DNA of 64,000 nt, from the NCBI GenBank assembly GCA_946480055.1, contig CAMLID010000006.1, positions 1-64,000 of the forward strand, written 5' to 3'. The notes under the pieces were generated by a model. It was not told the origin of the DNA. It did no database searches and worked only from the letters and a program-made list of their open reading frames with translations. This document shows, piece by piece, positions 53,150-64,000 of this stretch. The translations under genes and the position numbers were made by a program. The DNA comes from an uncultured Lysobacter sp. (GTDB lineage Bacteria; Pseudomonadota; Gammaproteobacteria; Xanthomonadales; Xanthomonadaceae). Numbering within the stretch: the first letter of the stretch is position 1; every line of letters starts with the position of its first letter.

Positions 53150-54148
53150 ATGCCTTCCAGCGCAGCATCCCTGTCCGTCCCAGACCTGGCGACCATCCAA
53201 TCCCTGGCCCGAGACGACATGGCGGCGGTCGATGCCCTGATCCGACGCCGGCTGGCCTCGGACGTGGTCCTGGTCAACCAGGTCGCCGAATACATCGTCG
53301 GTGCCGGCGGCAAGCGCCTGCGCCCGATGCTGCTGTTGCTGGCCGCCGGCGCCCTCGGCCACCGCGGCCCGGATGCGCACCAGCTGGCGGCCGTGGTCGA
53401 GTTCATCCACACCGCCACCCTGCTCCACGACGACGTGGTCGACGAGTCCGACCTGCGCCGCGGCCGCAAGACCGCTAACGCGGTCTGGGGCAACGCCGCC
53501 AGCGTGCTGGTCGGCGACTTCCTGTATTCGCGCGGCTTCCAGCTGATGGTCGAACTGGACCGTATGGAAGTGATGAAGATCCTCGCCGACACCACCAACC
53601 AGATCGCCGAGGGTGAAGTCCTGCAGTTGCTGCACGTGCGCAACCCGGACACCGACGAGGCGGCCTACCTGCGCGTGATCGAGCGCAAGACCGCGGTGCT
53701 GTTCGCGGCCGCGACCCGGCTGGGCGCGCTGCTGTCCGGCGCCGACGCGGTGACCCAGCAGCGCCTGCACGACTGCGGCCTCAACCTGGGCTACGCCTTC
53801 CAGATCGCCGACGACGTGCTCGACTACGCTTCCGACGCGCAGACCCTGGGCAAGAACCTCGGCGACGACCTCGCCGAGGGCAAGGCCACGCTGCCGCTGA
53901 TCCACGCCATCGCCCACAGCGACGACGTCACCCGCGCACGCCTGCGCGCGGCGGTCGAGCACGGCGATACCGATGCGATGCCGGAGGTGATGGCCGCAAT
54001 CCACGCCACCGGCGGGCTCGAGTACAGCCGCAAGCGCGCGCACGACTACGCCAGCGCCGCCGAAGCCGCGCTGGATGGCCTGGAAGAGAACGATTACACC
54101 GCCGCGCTGCGCGGCCTGGCGCATTACGCGGTCAGTCGCGATCACTGA
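53150..54148 (+). CDS. ispB: Polyprenyl (octaprenyl) diphosphate synthase
   Basis: This 332-aa trans-prenyltransferase has both Asp-rich motifs: LLHDDVVDESDLRRG (first, DDxxD) and FQIADDVLDY (second). GGKRLRPMLLLLAAGAL is the conserved N-terminal substrate site. Length and motif details fit the IspB class, which makes the side chain of ubiquinone from farnesyl diphosphate and isopentenyl diphosphate. It stands alone on the plus strand; the next genes are convergent. Confidence 0.9.
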   Translation: MPSSAASLSVPDLATIQSLARDDMAAVDALIRRRLASDVVLVNQVAEYIVGAGGKRLRPMLLLLAAGALGHRGPDAHQLAAVVEFIHTATLLHDDVVDESDLRRGRKTANAVWGNAASVLVGDFLYSRGFQLMVELDRMEVMKILADTTNQIAEGEVLQLLHVRNPDTDEAAYLRVIERKTAVLFAAATRLGALLSGADAVTQQRLHDCGLNLGYAFQIADDVLDYASDAQTLGKNLGDDLAEGKATLPLIHAIAHSDDVTRARLRAAVEHGDTDAMPEVMAAIHATGGLEYSRKRAHDYASAAEAALDGLEENDYTAALRGLAHYAVSRDH

Positions 54149-54172
54149 GCACAGCGGCGCCTTGCGGCGCGG

Positions 54173-54637
54173 CTAGGACGGCCCGCTCAGGCCACCGCCC
54201 TCGACATACGCACGCAGTGCGCCCAAGCGCCTGCGCGCATGCCTGAGGAACGATCGGTTCAACAGCGGCTGGATCAGCCAGGCCAACGCACGCGGGCGGG
54301 CGACGACGCGGTACTTGAAGCTCACGCGCGTCTCCTGTTCCGAAACGCGCTTGAACGACCAGGCGCCTGCGAACGCCGAAATGAACCAGGGGCCATCGAC
54401 CATGTCGATGGCGGCGGCACGCGGGCGGTTGTAGCTGACATAGCGCACCGTCATGGACTGGCCGTTGCGTGCGCGCACGACCACGACCGCACCGGCCTCC
54501 GGGCCGGTGGCCGGCGCGAGGAAGCGGTAGCTCTGCGGAAACGGGTCCCAGCGCAGCCGCACCGCGTAGTCCTGGGTCAGATCGAACAAGGCCTCCGCCG
54601 AACCAGGCAGCGTTTCGCTGTGCTCGATCACGCTCAC
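54173..54637 (-). CDS. SRPBCC family (polyketide cyclase-like) protein
   Basis: This is a 154-aa protein. START/SRPBCC layout: MSVIEHSETLPGSAEALFDL, then DYAVRLRWDPFPQSYRFL, with central strands AAAIDMVDGPWFISAFAGAW and ETRVSFKYRVVARP and a long C-terminal helix (LLNRSFLRHARRRLGALRAY). Such helix-grip folds bind hydrophobic ligands. Substrate unknown. Convergent with ispB at its end (25 bp). Confidence 0.75.
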   Translation of the reverse strand: MSVIEHSETLPGSAEALFDLTQDYAVRLRWDPFPQSYRFLAPATGPEAGAVVVVRARNGQSMTVRYVSYNRPRAAAIDMVDGPWFISAFAGAWSFKRVSEQETRVSFKYRVVARPRALAWLIQPLLNRSFLRHARRRLGALRAYVEGGGLSGPS

Positions 54638-54701
54638 CGGTCCGCGCGCCAGGTGATCGAAACACGCAAATCGGTTTGCGTCTGCGCCGCGTCCATCAAC
54701 G

Positions 54702-55490
54702 TTACGGGCCCGCGAACCGTTCCGCGAAGAAGTCGCGCATCATGCGGTCGGCGCGCTTGGCCGCACGCTCGTTGTAGACGCAGCCCGGCGGATTGGCCGC
54801 TTCCGGTTCGGCGAAGCAGTGCACCGCACCGCTGAAATTGACGAACTGCCAGTCGGCGCCGGCTGCGTCCATTTCCTTCTCGAAGTCGGCGATGTCCTGG
54901 TCGGTGATGCCGCGGTCGTCGGCGCCGTTGAGCACCAGCACCGGCGTGCGCACGCCGTCGTCCTTGGCCGGCAGATCGGTGGACAGGCCGCCGTGGAAGG
55001 TCACCACGCCGGCCAGCTCGCTGCCGCCGCGCACCAGCTCCAGCACCGTGCTGCCGCCGAAGCAGTAACCCAGCGCGCCGATCTTGGACGCGTCCACCGG
55101 CGCCTTGTCCGCCTGCGCCTTGAGCACCTTGACCGCTTCCTCGATGCGCGCGCGCAGCTTGGGCCGGTCGGCGCGCAGCGGGCCTGCGACTTTGCCGGCC
55201 GCCTTATCGTCCTTGGGGCGGATCTTGCTGCCGTAGACGTCCGCGACCAGCACCACGTAGTCGTCGCCGGCTATGTGTTTGGCGCGTTCTATGGCGGCCG
55301 GCGACACGCCTTTCCAGTTCGGCACCATCACCAGGCCCGGGCGCTTGATCGCATTCGCGTCGTCGTAGACCAGCATGCCGCTGAAGGATTCCTTGCCGAT
55401 CTTCCATGTGACCGGCTTGGCCTGCATCGCCGCGAACGCGGGCGAGGCGCACAGCACGAGAACGATCGCGGCTACGAGACGACAGCGCAT
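54702..55490 (-). CDS. Secreted dienelactone hydrolase family protein
   Basis: This 262-aa protein has signal peptide LVAAIVLVLCASPAFAA. The alpha/beta hydrolase core has GYCFGGSTVLELVRGG (nucleophile Cys, as in dienelactone hydrolases), NGADDRGITDQDI (acid) and NFSGAVHCFAEP (His). The nucleophile Cys in GYCFGG distinguishes it from Ser hydrolases. Export means it acts in the periplasm, and its substrate is not known. There is no visible operon partner; the 77-bp gap to murD2 downstream leaves room for a separate promoter. Confidence 0.85.
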   Translation of the reverse strand: MRCRLVAAIVLVLCASPAFAAMQAKPVTWKIGKESFSGMLVYDDANAIKRPGLVMVPNWKGVSPAAIERAKHIAGDDYVVLVADVYGSKIRPKDDKAAGKVAGPLRADRPKLRARIEEAVKVLKAQADKAPVDASKIGALGYCFGGSTVLELVRGGSELAGVVTFHGGLSTDLPAKDDGVRTPVLVLNGADDRGITDQDIADFEKEMDAAGADWQFVNFSGAVHCFAEPEAANPPGCVYNERAAKRADRMMRDFFAERFAGP

Positions 55491-55567
55491 GGCGGATTCT
55501 CCCTGAGGTAAGCGCGCAGCCTACCCCGCGGGAATGACGCCGAGATGTGAAGGCGGTCGCGCCCGGC

Positions 55568-58297
<2,730 letters not shown>

Positions 58298-58298
<1 letters not shown>

Positions 58299-60907
58299 TA
58301 CAGATCACCTTCTTGCAGAACTTGCTCGGCGGGCAGCGCCCGCTGGTTGTAGGTATGCGCCATCGCCATGCCGTAGGCGCCGGCGTCGGCGACCAGCAGC
58401 ACGTCGCCCTCCGCGGTCGCGCGCGGCAGCGGACGGCCGCGGCCGAGCACGTCGCTGCTCTCGCAGATCGGGCCGACCACATCGAAGACGATGCTGTCGG
58501 CGTCGTCCAGGCGGCTGAGGTTGTGGATGCCGTGGTAGGCCTCGTACATGGCCGGACGCATCAGCGCGTTCATGCCGGCGTCGCCGCCGACCCGGCGCAC
58601 GCCGTCCTTTTCGACCACCTGGGTCGTGGTCAGCAGCAGCACGCCGCTCTCGGCGACCAGGTAGCGGCCCGGCTCGACGATCAAGCCGTAACGCGGATAC
58701 GCCGCCTTGATCTCGGCCAGACCGGCGCGCCAGGCGGCGAGGTCGAACTCCGCCGCCTCCGGGGTGTAGGCGATCGGCAGACCGCCGCCGATGTCGATGG
58801 TCTCGATGGTGCCGATGCCGTCGGCGAGCCCGGCCAGCTGCGCATACACGCCGCGCCAATGCTGCGGATCGTCGATGCCGCTGCCCAGGTGCGCGTGCAG
58901 GCCGGCGATGCGCACGCCCAGGCGGCGCGCCTGGTCGACGAAGGCATCGAAACGCGACATCGGCAGGCCGAACTTGGCCGCGACACCGCCGGTGCGGACC
59001 TTTTCGTGGTGGCCTTCGCCGTGACCCAGGTCGATGCGCAGCCAGATCGCGCGATCGCGGAATACCTCCGGCCAGCGCTGCAGCGCCTCGATGTTGTCGA
59101 GGGTGACGGTGACGCCGCGCGCGAACGCGGCTTCGTACTCGCGGCGCGGGGCGAAGCTGGGCGTGAACAGCAGCCGCCCCGGTTCGATCTGCGGCAGGGA
59201 CTCGAACACGCGTTCGATCTCGCCCAGCGACACGCATTCCAGACCGAAGCCTTCGTCGGCGATCGTACGCAGCAGCTCGGGGTGCGAATTGGCCTTGATC
59301 GCGTAGTAGCAGCGGTCGATCGCCGGGGTCTCGCGCAGCGCGCGTGCGCGTGCGCGCACCGTCGCCAGGTCGTAGACGTAGCGCGGGGTGCCGGCCGCAG
59401 CGGCTTCGAGCAGGCGCTCGCGCGCGCCGCGCCACCAGGCCGGCGCGCGCGTGGGCTTGCCGTGCGCGATCTCCCGCCAGCTCGGGCCGAACACGCTGTC
59501 GTCGCGCACCGGCATCGCGCCGCCGCGGATCAGCTCGTGGTGCAGGTGCGGCAGCAGGCCGTCAGCGTCGGCCTCGTCGATCACGAAGGTCAGGTTGAGG
59601 TCGTTGGAGGACTGCGAGATCAGGTGCACGCGCTCGCGCCCGAACGCGGCCCAGATGTCGGACAGGCGGTGCAGCAGCGAACGCATGCCGCGCCCGACCA
59701 GGGTGATCGCCGCGCACGGCGCGATCACCTTGACCCGGCAGACTTCGGCCAGATCGGCCGACAGCGCTTCGAGCACGTTGCTGTTGACCAGGTTCTCGCT
59801 CGGGTCCAGCGACACGGTGACGTTGGTCTCCGAGGAACCGATCAGGTCGATCGACAGGCCGTGGCGCTTGAAGCGCTCGAACACGTCGGCCAGGAAGCCG
59901 ACCTGCTGCCACATGCCGATGCTTTCCATCGACACCAGCACGATGCCGTTGCGGCGGCTGATCGCCTTGACCCCGGGCACGGTCGCCGCGCTGGCATCGA
60001 TGCGAGTACCGGGCAGGTCGAAGCGCTCGGTGTCGAGGATCGCCATCGGCACGCCGGCGTCGCGGCAGGGCGCGATCGAACGCGGATGCAGCACCTTGGC
60101 GCCGGTGGTGGCGATTTCCTGGGCTTCGGCGTAGTCCAGACGGGCGAGCAGGCGCGCGTCCGGCACTTCGCGCGGGTTGGCGCTGAACATGCCGGGCACG
60201 TCGGTCCAGATCTCCACGCGCTGGGCCTTGAGCAGCGCACCGAAGTACGCGGCCGAAGTATCGGAGCCGCCGCGGCCCAGGACTGCGGTGCCGCCGTCGT
60301 CGTGGCGGGCGATGAAGCCCTGGGTCAGCAACATGCGCGCCGGCTGTTGCGCGAAGCGCACGGCGAATTCCGGGTCGGGCTCGCGCCGACAGTTCACCGA
60401 CAGGCGCCGCGCCCAGGCGCTCTGGTTGGGCAGCGACACCGCATCCAGCCAATCGCGCGCGTCGCACCAGCCGAAGTCGTGCCCCTGGCTGCGCAGGTAG
60501 GCGGTGCCGATGGTCGAGGACAGCAGTTCGCCCTGCGCCAGCACTTCGGCCTGCCAGTCCAGCGCGCGGCTCGCGGCGCGCGCATCCGTGCGCAGCGCCT
60601 GCAGCGCCGCCAGGCGCGCGCCCAGCACGGCGTCGGGATCGAGGTCGAGTTCGGCGCAGAACGCGCGGTGGCGTTCGACCAGCGCCTGCACGCGTGCGGC
60701 GATGTCGGCCTCGGCGCCCGGCGGCGCGCTGGCGATCGCCTGCAGTTCGTTGGTGACGCCCGACAAGGCCGAGACCACGACCAAGACGCGAACGCCGTCC
60801 TCGTGCATGCGTTTGGAGGCGAGGCGTCCGATGGTGTCCCAACGGTTGCGGCGGGACACCGAAGTGCCGCCGAACTTGAGTACTACCCAACGAGTTGCTT
60901 CCGCCAC
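58298..60907 (-). CDS. lysAC: Aspartate kinase/diaminopimelate decarboxylase fusion
   Basis: This 869-aa protein is started at the GTG at 60907 (AEATRWVVLKFGGTSVSRRN), 9 bases after GAGG; the open frame further upstream lacks the expected N-terminus. Aspartate kinase spans about 1-465 (KFGGTS, GRGGSDTSAAYFGALLKAQR, then ACT regions near SETNVTVSLDPSENLV). PLP-dependent diaminopimelate decarboxylase spans about 490-869, with the PLP Lys in CYYAIKANSHPELL and GPICESSDVLGRG. The fusion joins the first and last steps of lysine synthesis and links to cell-wall genes. It is typical of Xanthomonadaceae. Confidence 0.95.
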
Positions 60908-61203
60908 CGCCACTATCCTCGGTTGTTGTCGCTCTTGATCGATGCCCGGCGGTCGCCGGGCGTGTTTTGGGGACCATGCCGCGGCCGGCGGGCGCGACGA
61001 CCGGGCCCGCGGGCGTGCCGGGGGCAGCCGTACTGGGTCGAAGTCGGAAGTTCGCGCTCGCCCGCATCGCGGGCATGAAGCTGCGATTCTAAACGGATTG
61101 TCCAAACGGGATCGCACCAACTAAGGCCGGCCACGCCACGCAACACTGGAACCGTCACAGCGGAACGGTTCTACTGGCCCGCCCACCCACGCCCGAGGCC
61201 ACG

Positions 61204-62091
61204 ATGACGCTGCGCCGCTATCTGCAACTGGACGTGTTCGCCGACCGGACCGGCGCCGGCAACCCGCTGGGCGTGGTGCTGAACGCCGACGGCCTGGACT
61301 CTGCCGCGATGCAGGCCTTCGCGGCCTGGACCAACCTCTCGGAAACCATCTTCCTGCTGCCGCCGGTCGAGGGCGCGGACTACCGGGTGCGGATCTTCAC
61401 CCCGCGCCAGGAGCTGGCCTTCGCCGGTCACCCCAGCGTCGGCGCCGCCTGGGCCGCGATCGACGCCGGCCTGGCCACGCCGCGCGAGGGCGCCCTGGTG
61501 CAGGACTGCGCCGCCGGCCTGCTGCCGGTCAAGGTCGCCGGTTCCGGTCCGCGCGCCCTGGTCTCGGTGCGGGCACCGCGCTCGCAGCGCATCGAGGTCG
61601 CCGACCTCGCCGATCCGGCCGCGGTCGAGGCCGCCCTGGCTGCGGTGACCGCGCCGCTGCCCCTGGGCGAGCGGCCGCCGGCGCTGTGGGACAACGGCGC
61701 GCGCTGGTGGGTGCTGGAGCTGAGCGATGCCGCAGCGGTCCGCTCGCTGAGCCCCGACCTGCCCGCGATCGCCACTCTGAGCCGCGCCTGCAACGCCGTC
61801 GGCCTGGCGGTGTACGCACCCGCCGACGCGCCCGACCACCAACTCGCCGTGCGCGCGTTCTGCCCGGCCGACAACATCCCCGAGGACCCGGTCACCGGCA
61901 GCGTCAACGCCTCGATCGGCGCGCAACTGGCGGCCAGCGGCGGTCTGCCCGGCGGCGGGCTGCGCTACGTCGCCAGCCAGGGCCGCGAACTCGGCCGCGA
62001 CGGCCGGGTCGAGGTGTCGCTGGACGACGACGGCGAGATCTGGATCGGCGGGCGGGTGCAGGCGGTTATCCGCGGCCGCGCCGATTGGTAA
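61204..62091 (+). CDS. PhzF family isomerase, copy 1
   Basis: This 295-aa protein has RRYLQLDVFADRTGAGNPLG and WTNLSETIFLLPP, containing the catalytic Glu of PhzF-type isomerases, and the two-fold beta-barrel symmetry of the family (FTPRQELAFAGHPSVGAAWA; EDPVTGSVNASIGAQLAA). PhzF family members isomerise or epimerise small molecules. The substrate here is unknown, and no other phenazine genes are present. The intergenic space to lysAC (296 bp) holds the divergent promoters. Confidence 0.85.
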   Translation: MTLRRYLQLDVFADRTGAGNPLGVVLNADGLDSAAMQAFAAWTNLSETIFLLPPVEGADYRVRIFTPRQELAFAGHPSVGAAWAAIDAGLATPREGALVQDCAAGLLPVKVAGSGPRALVSVRAPRSQRIEVADLADPAAVEAALAAVTAPLPLGERPPALWDNGARWWVLELSDAAAVRSLSPDLPAIATLSRACNAVGLAVYAPADAPDHQLAVRAFCPADNIPEDPVTGSVNASIGAQLAASGGLPGGGLRYVASQGRELGRDGRVEVSLDDDGEIWIGGRVQAVIRGRADW

Positions 62092-62134
62092 GCTGCGCGG
62101 CCCAGCGGACCCCACGCCGCGACGCGATCCCACG

Positions 62135-63010
62135 ATGAAACGCCGCTACCTGCAACTGGACGTATTCGCCGACCGGCCTGGCGCCGGCAACCCGCTCGCG
62201 GTAGTGCTGGACGCCGAAGGCCTGGACGACGCCGCGATGCAGGCGATCGCGCGCTGGACCCGCCTGCCCGAGACCACCTTCGTGTTCGCGCCGGACGCAC
62301 CGGGCGCGAGCTACCGCATCCGCATGTTCAGCCCGCGCCGCGAGGTGCCGTTCGCGGGACATCCCAGCGTCGGCACCGCGCACGTGGTGCTGGACGCCGG
62401 CCTGGCCGCGCCGGTCGACGGCCGTCTGCTGCAGGAAGGCGTGGCCGGCCTGCTGCCGCTGGCGGTGGACGGCACAGGCACTGCACGCACCATCGCGGTG
62501 CGCACGCCGCGCGCACGGGTGCTGGAAACCGCCACGGCGGGCGACGCGCGCCTGGCCGCGGCTTTGCGCGATCTGCCCCTGGGCGCCCTGCCTCCGGCCC
62601 TGATGGACGGCGGCCGGCGCTGGTGGCTGGCCGAACTGCGCGACGAAACCGCGCTGCGCAGCGCCAGCCCGGACTGGGCCGCGATCGGCGCGCTCGCCGA
62701 AGCCACCGAAAGCATGGGCCTGTGCGCATTCGCGCGTGCCGACGCCGGCCGCGACTACGACCTGGTGGTGCGCGCCTTCGTCGGCGCACCGGCGCAGTTC
62801 GAGGACGCAGCCTCCGGCGCGGCCAACGCCACCCTCGCCGCCTGGCTGCAGCACAACGGCGCCCTGCCCGGCCGCGACGGCCGCTACACCGTCAGCCAGG
62901 GCCGCGAAGTCGGCTTCGATGCACGCCTGCAGCTGCACGTGGATGGCGACGGCGACGTCTGGTCCGGCGGCCAGGTGCATCCGATCGTGAGCGGGCATAT
63001 CGATTGGTAG
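62135..63010 (+). CDS. PhzF family isomerase, copy 2
   Basis: This 291-aa protein is a close paralogue of the preceding gene: RRYLQLDVFADRPGAGNPLA and ARWTRLPETTFVFAPD with the same catalytic Glu, FSPRREVPFAGHPSVGTAHV, and a C-terminal ASGAANATLAAWLQHNGAL. Identity with copy 1 is high by eye through the whole length, so tandem duplication is likely. It follows copy 1 by 43 bp and the two are probably cotranscribed. Substrate unknown. Confidence 0.85.
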   Translation: MKRRYLQLDVFADRPGAGNPLAVVLDAEGLDDAAMQAIARWTRLPETTFVFAPDAPGASYRIRMFSPRREVPFAGHPSVGTAHVVLDAGLAAPVDGRLLQEGVAGLLPLAVDGTGTARTIAVRTPRARVLETATAGDARLAAALRDLPLGALPPALMDGGRRWWLAELRDETALRSASPDWAAIGALAEATESMGLCAFARADAGRDYDLVVRAFVGAPAQFEDAASGAANATLAAWLQHNGALPGRDGRYTVSQGREVGFDARLQLHVDGDGDVWSGGQVHPIVSGHIDW

Positions 63011-63088
63011 GCTACTCTGGCCCTAACCCGTCGATGCGATGCTTAGCTTGCCGCCCCTAGATTCGCCTCAAGGCGCAGCCCTCCCTCC

Positions 63089-63523
63089 ATGCGGCTATCG
63101 ATGAACCGCCGCGTCATTTCCCTGCTGGCAATCACCGTCGCGCTCGCGGCGGCGGCCTGGTCGACTCGTATCGACCGGATCTCGACGGACGCGCGGATGA
63201 GTCGCGCCGAAGGCACTGTCCTGGCCTTGCGCGCGGATTGTCAGGCGAGTAGCCGATTCTGGAACAGGTCCGTTTGCGCGCAGTTCCCGCTGATTGGTTT
63301 CCACGACCCGTCAGGCAGCGAACACCGTTTCGAGTCAACGACAGGCCGGGGCTTTCGTCGCCTGTCCGAAGGTCAATCGGTCGTCGTGTTGTACCTGCGC
63401 GCCGCGCCTGCTCAAACGGCGAAGATCGACGGGTACGGCCTGACGATGGACGCCATACTCATTTTGCTCGCCGCGGCGGCCTTGGCCCTGACCATGTTCG
63501 CCGCCGCACTGAAGAAGAAATAA
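63089..63523 (+). CDS. DUF3592-like membrane protein
   Basis: This 144-aa protein may start at 63089 or the Met 4 codons later. It has an N-terminal signal-anchor (VISLLAITVALAAAAWST), a periplasmic DUF3592-type domain (EGTVLALRADCQASSRFWNR; GFHDPSGSEHRFESTTGRGF; EGQSVVVLYLRAAPAQTAKI) and a C-terminal helix (AILILLAAAALALTMFAAAL) with KKK. The DUF3592 family is of unknown function. A strong hairpin follows the stop. Confidence 0.65.
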   Translation: MRLSMNRRVISLLAITVALAAAAWSTRIDRISTDARMSRAEGTVLALRADCQASSRFWNRSVCAQFPLIGFHDPSGSEHRFESTTGRGFRRLSEGQSVVVLYLRAAPAQTAKIDGYGLTMDAILILLAAAALALTMFAAALKKK

Positions 63524-63524
63524 G

Positions 63525-63548
63525 GAGGGCCGGCTCACGCCGGCCCTC
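63525..63548. terminator. Bidirectional hairpin between convergent genes
   Basis: GAGGGCCGGC-TCAC-GCCGGCCCTC gives a 10-pair stem directly after the DUF3592 stop and 60 bp from the end of the convergent gene. It has no T run, so it may act as a weak terminator or pause site. Confidence 0.5.
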
Positions 63549-63608
63549 GCCGATTGGTGGATCGAAACAATGGGACGCGTCATCTCGACGCCCACCGTCC
63601 AAACAGAC

Positions 63609-64000
63609 TTACTCCGGACGCACATCCACGCGCACCCGGATCTTGTCGCCGGGGTGGTAGTTGGTGCGGGTGCGGTAGCTGCGGCCGGCGTATTCGTAGG
63701 TCACGTCGTAGGCGCTGACCGCGCGGTCGTCGCCGCCGTAGCCGGTGTTGCGCACCGGGTCGCAGACACGCACCGAACCGACGCGGTCGCGGCTGCTGCT
63801 GCGCTTGTTCTGCTCGTACACGCTGCGGCCGGCCATGCCGCCGACCATCGAGCCGATCGCCGAGGTCGCGTAGCGCGCGCTGCCGCCGCCGACCTGGCTG
63901 CCGACCGCGGCGCCGAGGATGCCGCCGATCACGGTCGCCACGGTGCGCCCGGTTTCGGTGCCGGCCGAACGGCGGTAGCTGCCGTACTGGTCGTAGTAGC
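63609..64000 (-). CDS. Glycine-zipper outer-membrane-type protein, partial
   Basis: The gene's N-terminal part is cut by the window edge; 130 codons are visible. The frame at the edge reads YYDQYGSYRRSAGTETGRT, then a glycine zipper: VIGGILGAAVGSQVGGG followed by ATSAIGSMVGGMAGRS. The C-terminus is a beta segment (SAYDVTYEYAGRSYRTRT to VRVDVRPE) after a VCDPVRNTGYGG motif. This is the glycine-zipper 2TM (SlyB/Rick_17kDa-like) lipoprotein class. The signal and lipobox would lie outside the window. Confidence 0.75.
   Translation of the reverse strand, partial: YYDQYGSYRRSAGTETGRTVATVIGGILGAAVGSQVGGGSARYATSAIGSMVGGMAGRSVYEQNKRSSSRDRVGSVRVCDPVRNTGYGGDDRAVSAYDVTYEYAGRSYRTRTNYHPGDKIRVRVDVRPE

Noticed and set aside
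60908..61120. N-terminal extension of lysAC up to 61120
   Set aside because: The extra 71 residues have no kinase homology; the GTG at 60907 with GAGG upstream gives the expected N-terminus VVLKFGGTS.

Overview
The window is GC-rich DNA from a gammaproteobacterium of the Xanthomonadaceae, most likely Lysobacter or a close relative. The best evidence is the operon of a fused aspartate kinase/diaminopimelate decarboxylase (lysAC) with murL and murD2, a xanthomonad arrangement. Several copies of an inverted-repeat element built on AGCGGCGTAAGCCGC fit as well. The genus is an inference, because no rRNA or other marker gene is present.

Positions 1-20.5 kb hold the 3' part of a one-directional operon for a contractile, phage-tail-like injection system (CIS/eCIS class). 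It enters from the left edge with a DUF6760-like chaperone. Three large helical, hydrophobic tape-measure-like proteins follow, then a tube-cap/LysM pair (a split Pvc7), gpD plus gpV (a split VgrG/Pvc8), an extraordinary Leu-Pro repeat protein, a small tail protein, gp25, a gpJ-like wedge, and a giant gpI-like protein carrying a beta-propeller. Two fibre or receptor-type proteins and a membrane-anchored von Willebrand A protein come last, and a rho-independent terminator closes the operon. Sheath, tube and AAA+ ATPase genes are not visible and would have to lie left of the window.

20.6-29.3 kb is a run of small, mostly minus-strand housekeeping and hypothetical genes. It includes a Cys-rich secreted protein, a frameshifted gene, DUF1801, a group II truncated haemoglobin, a lipoprotein sugar dehydrogenase, an NTF2-like protein, a class C serine hydrolase and small membrane proteins. 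29.5-32.0 kb is an arsenic operon, arsR-arsI-arsN2-arsC-aqpS, with an operator-overlapped and possibly leaderless promoter. 32.0-35.7 kb is a repeat-rich accessory stretch: four full copies of the inverted repeat, a structured non-coding block, an odd coding-poor 650-bp stretch, and small genes (DUF2185, DUF2277, YegP).

35.6-52.6 kb is a three-gene minus-strand surface operon: a 445-aa DUF11-like protein, a 3954-aa DUF11/Ig-like/OmpA giant, and a 1229-aa outer-membrane protein. A Clp/CRP-like site lies upstream. 53-64 kb is core metabolism: ispB, SRPBCC and dienelactone hydrolase proteins, murD2-murL-lysAC, tandem phzF paralogues, a DUF3592 protein and a partial glycine-zipper protein. All names rest on reading motifs by eye; no database search was run.
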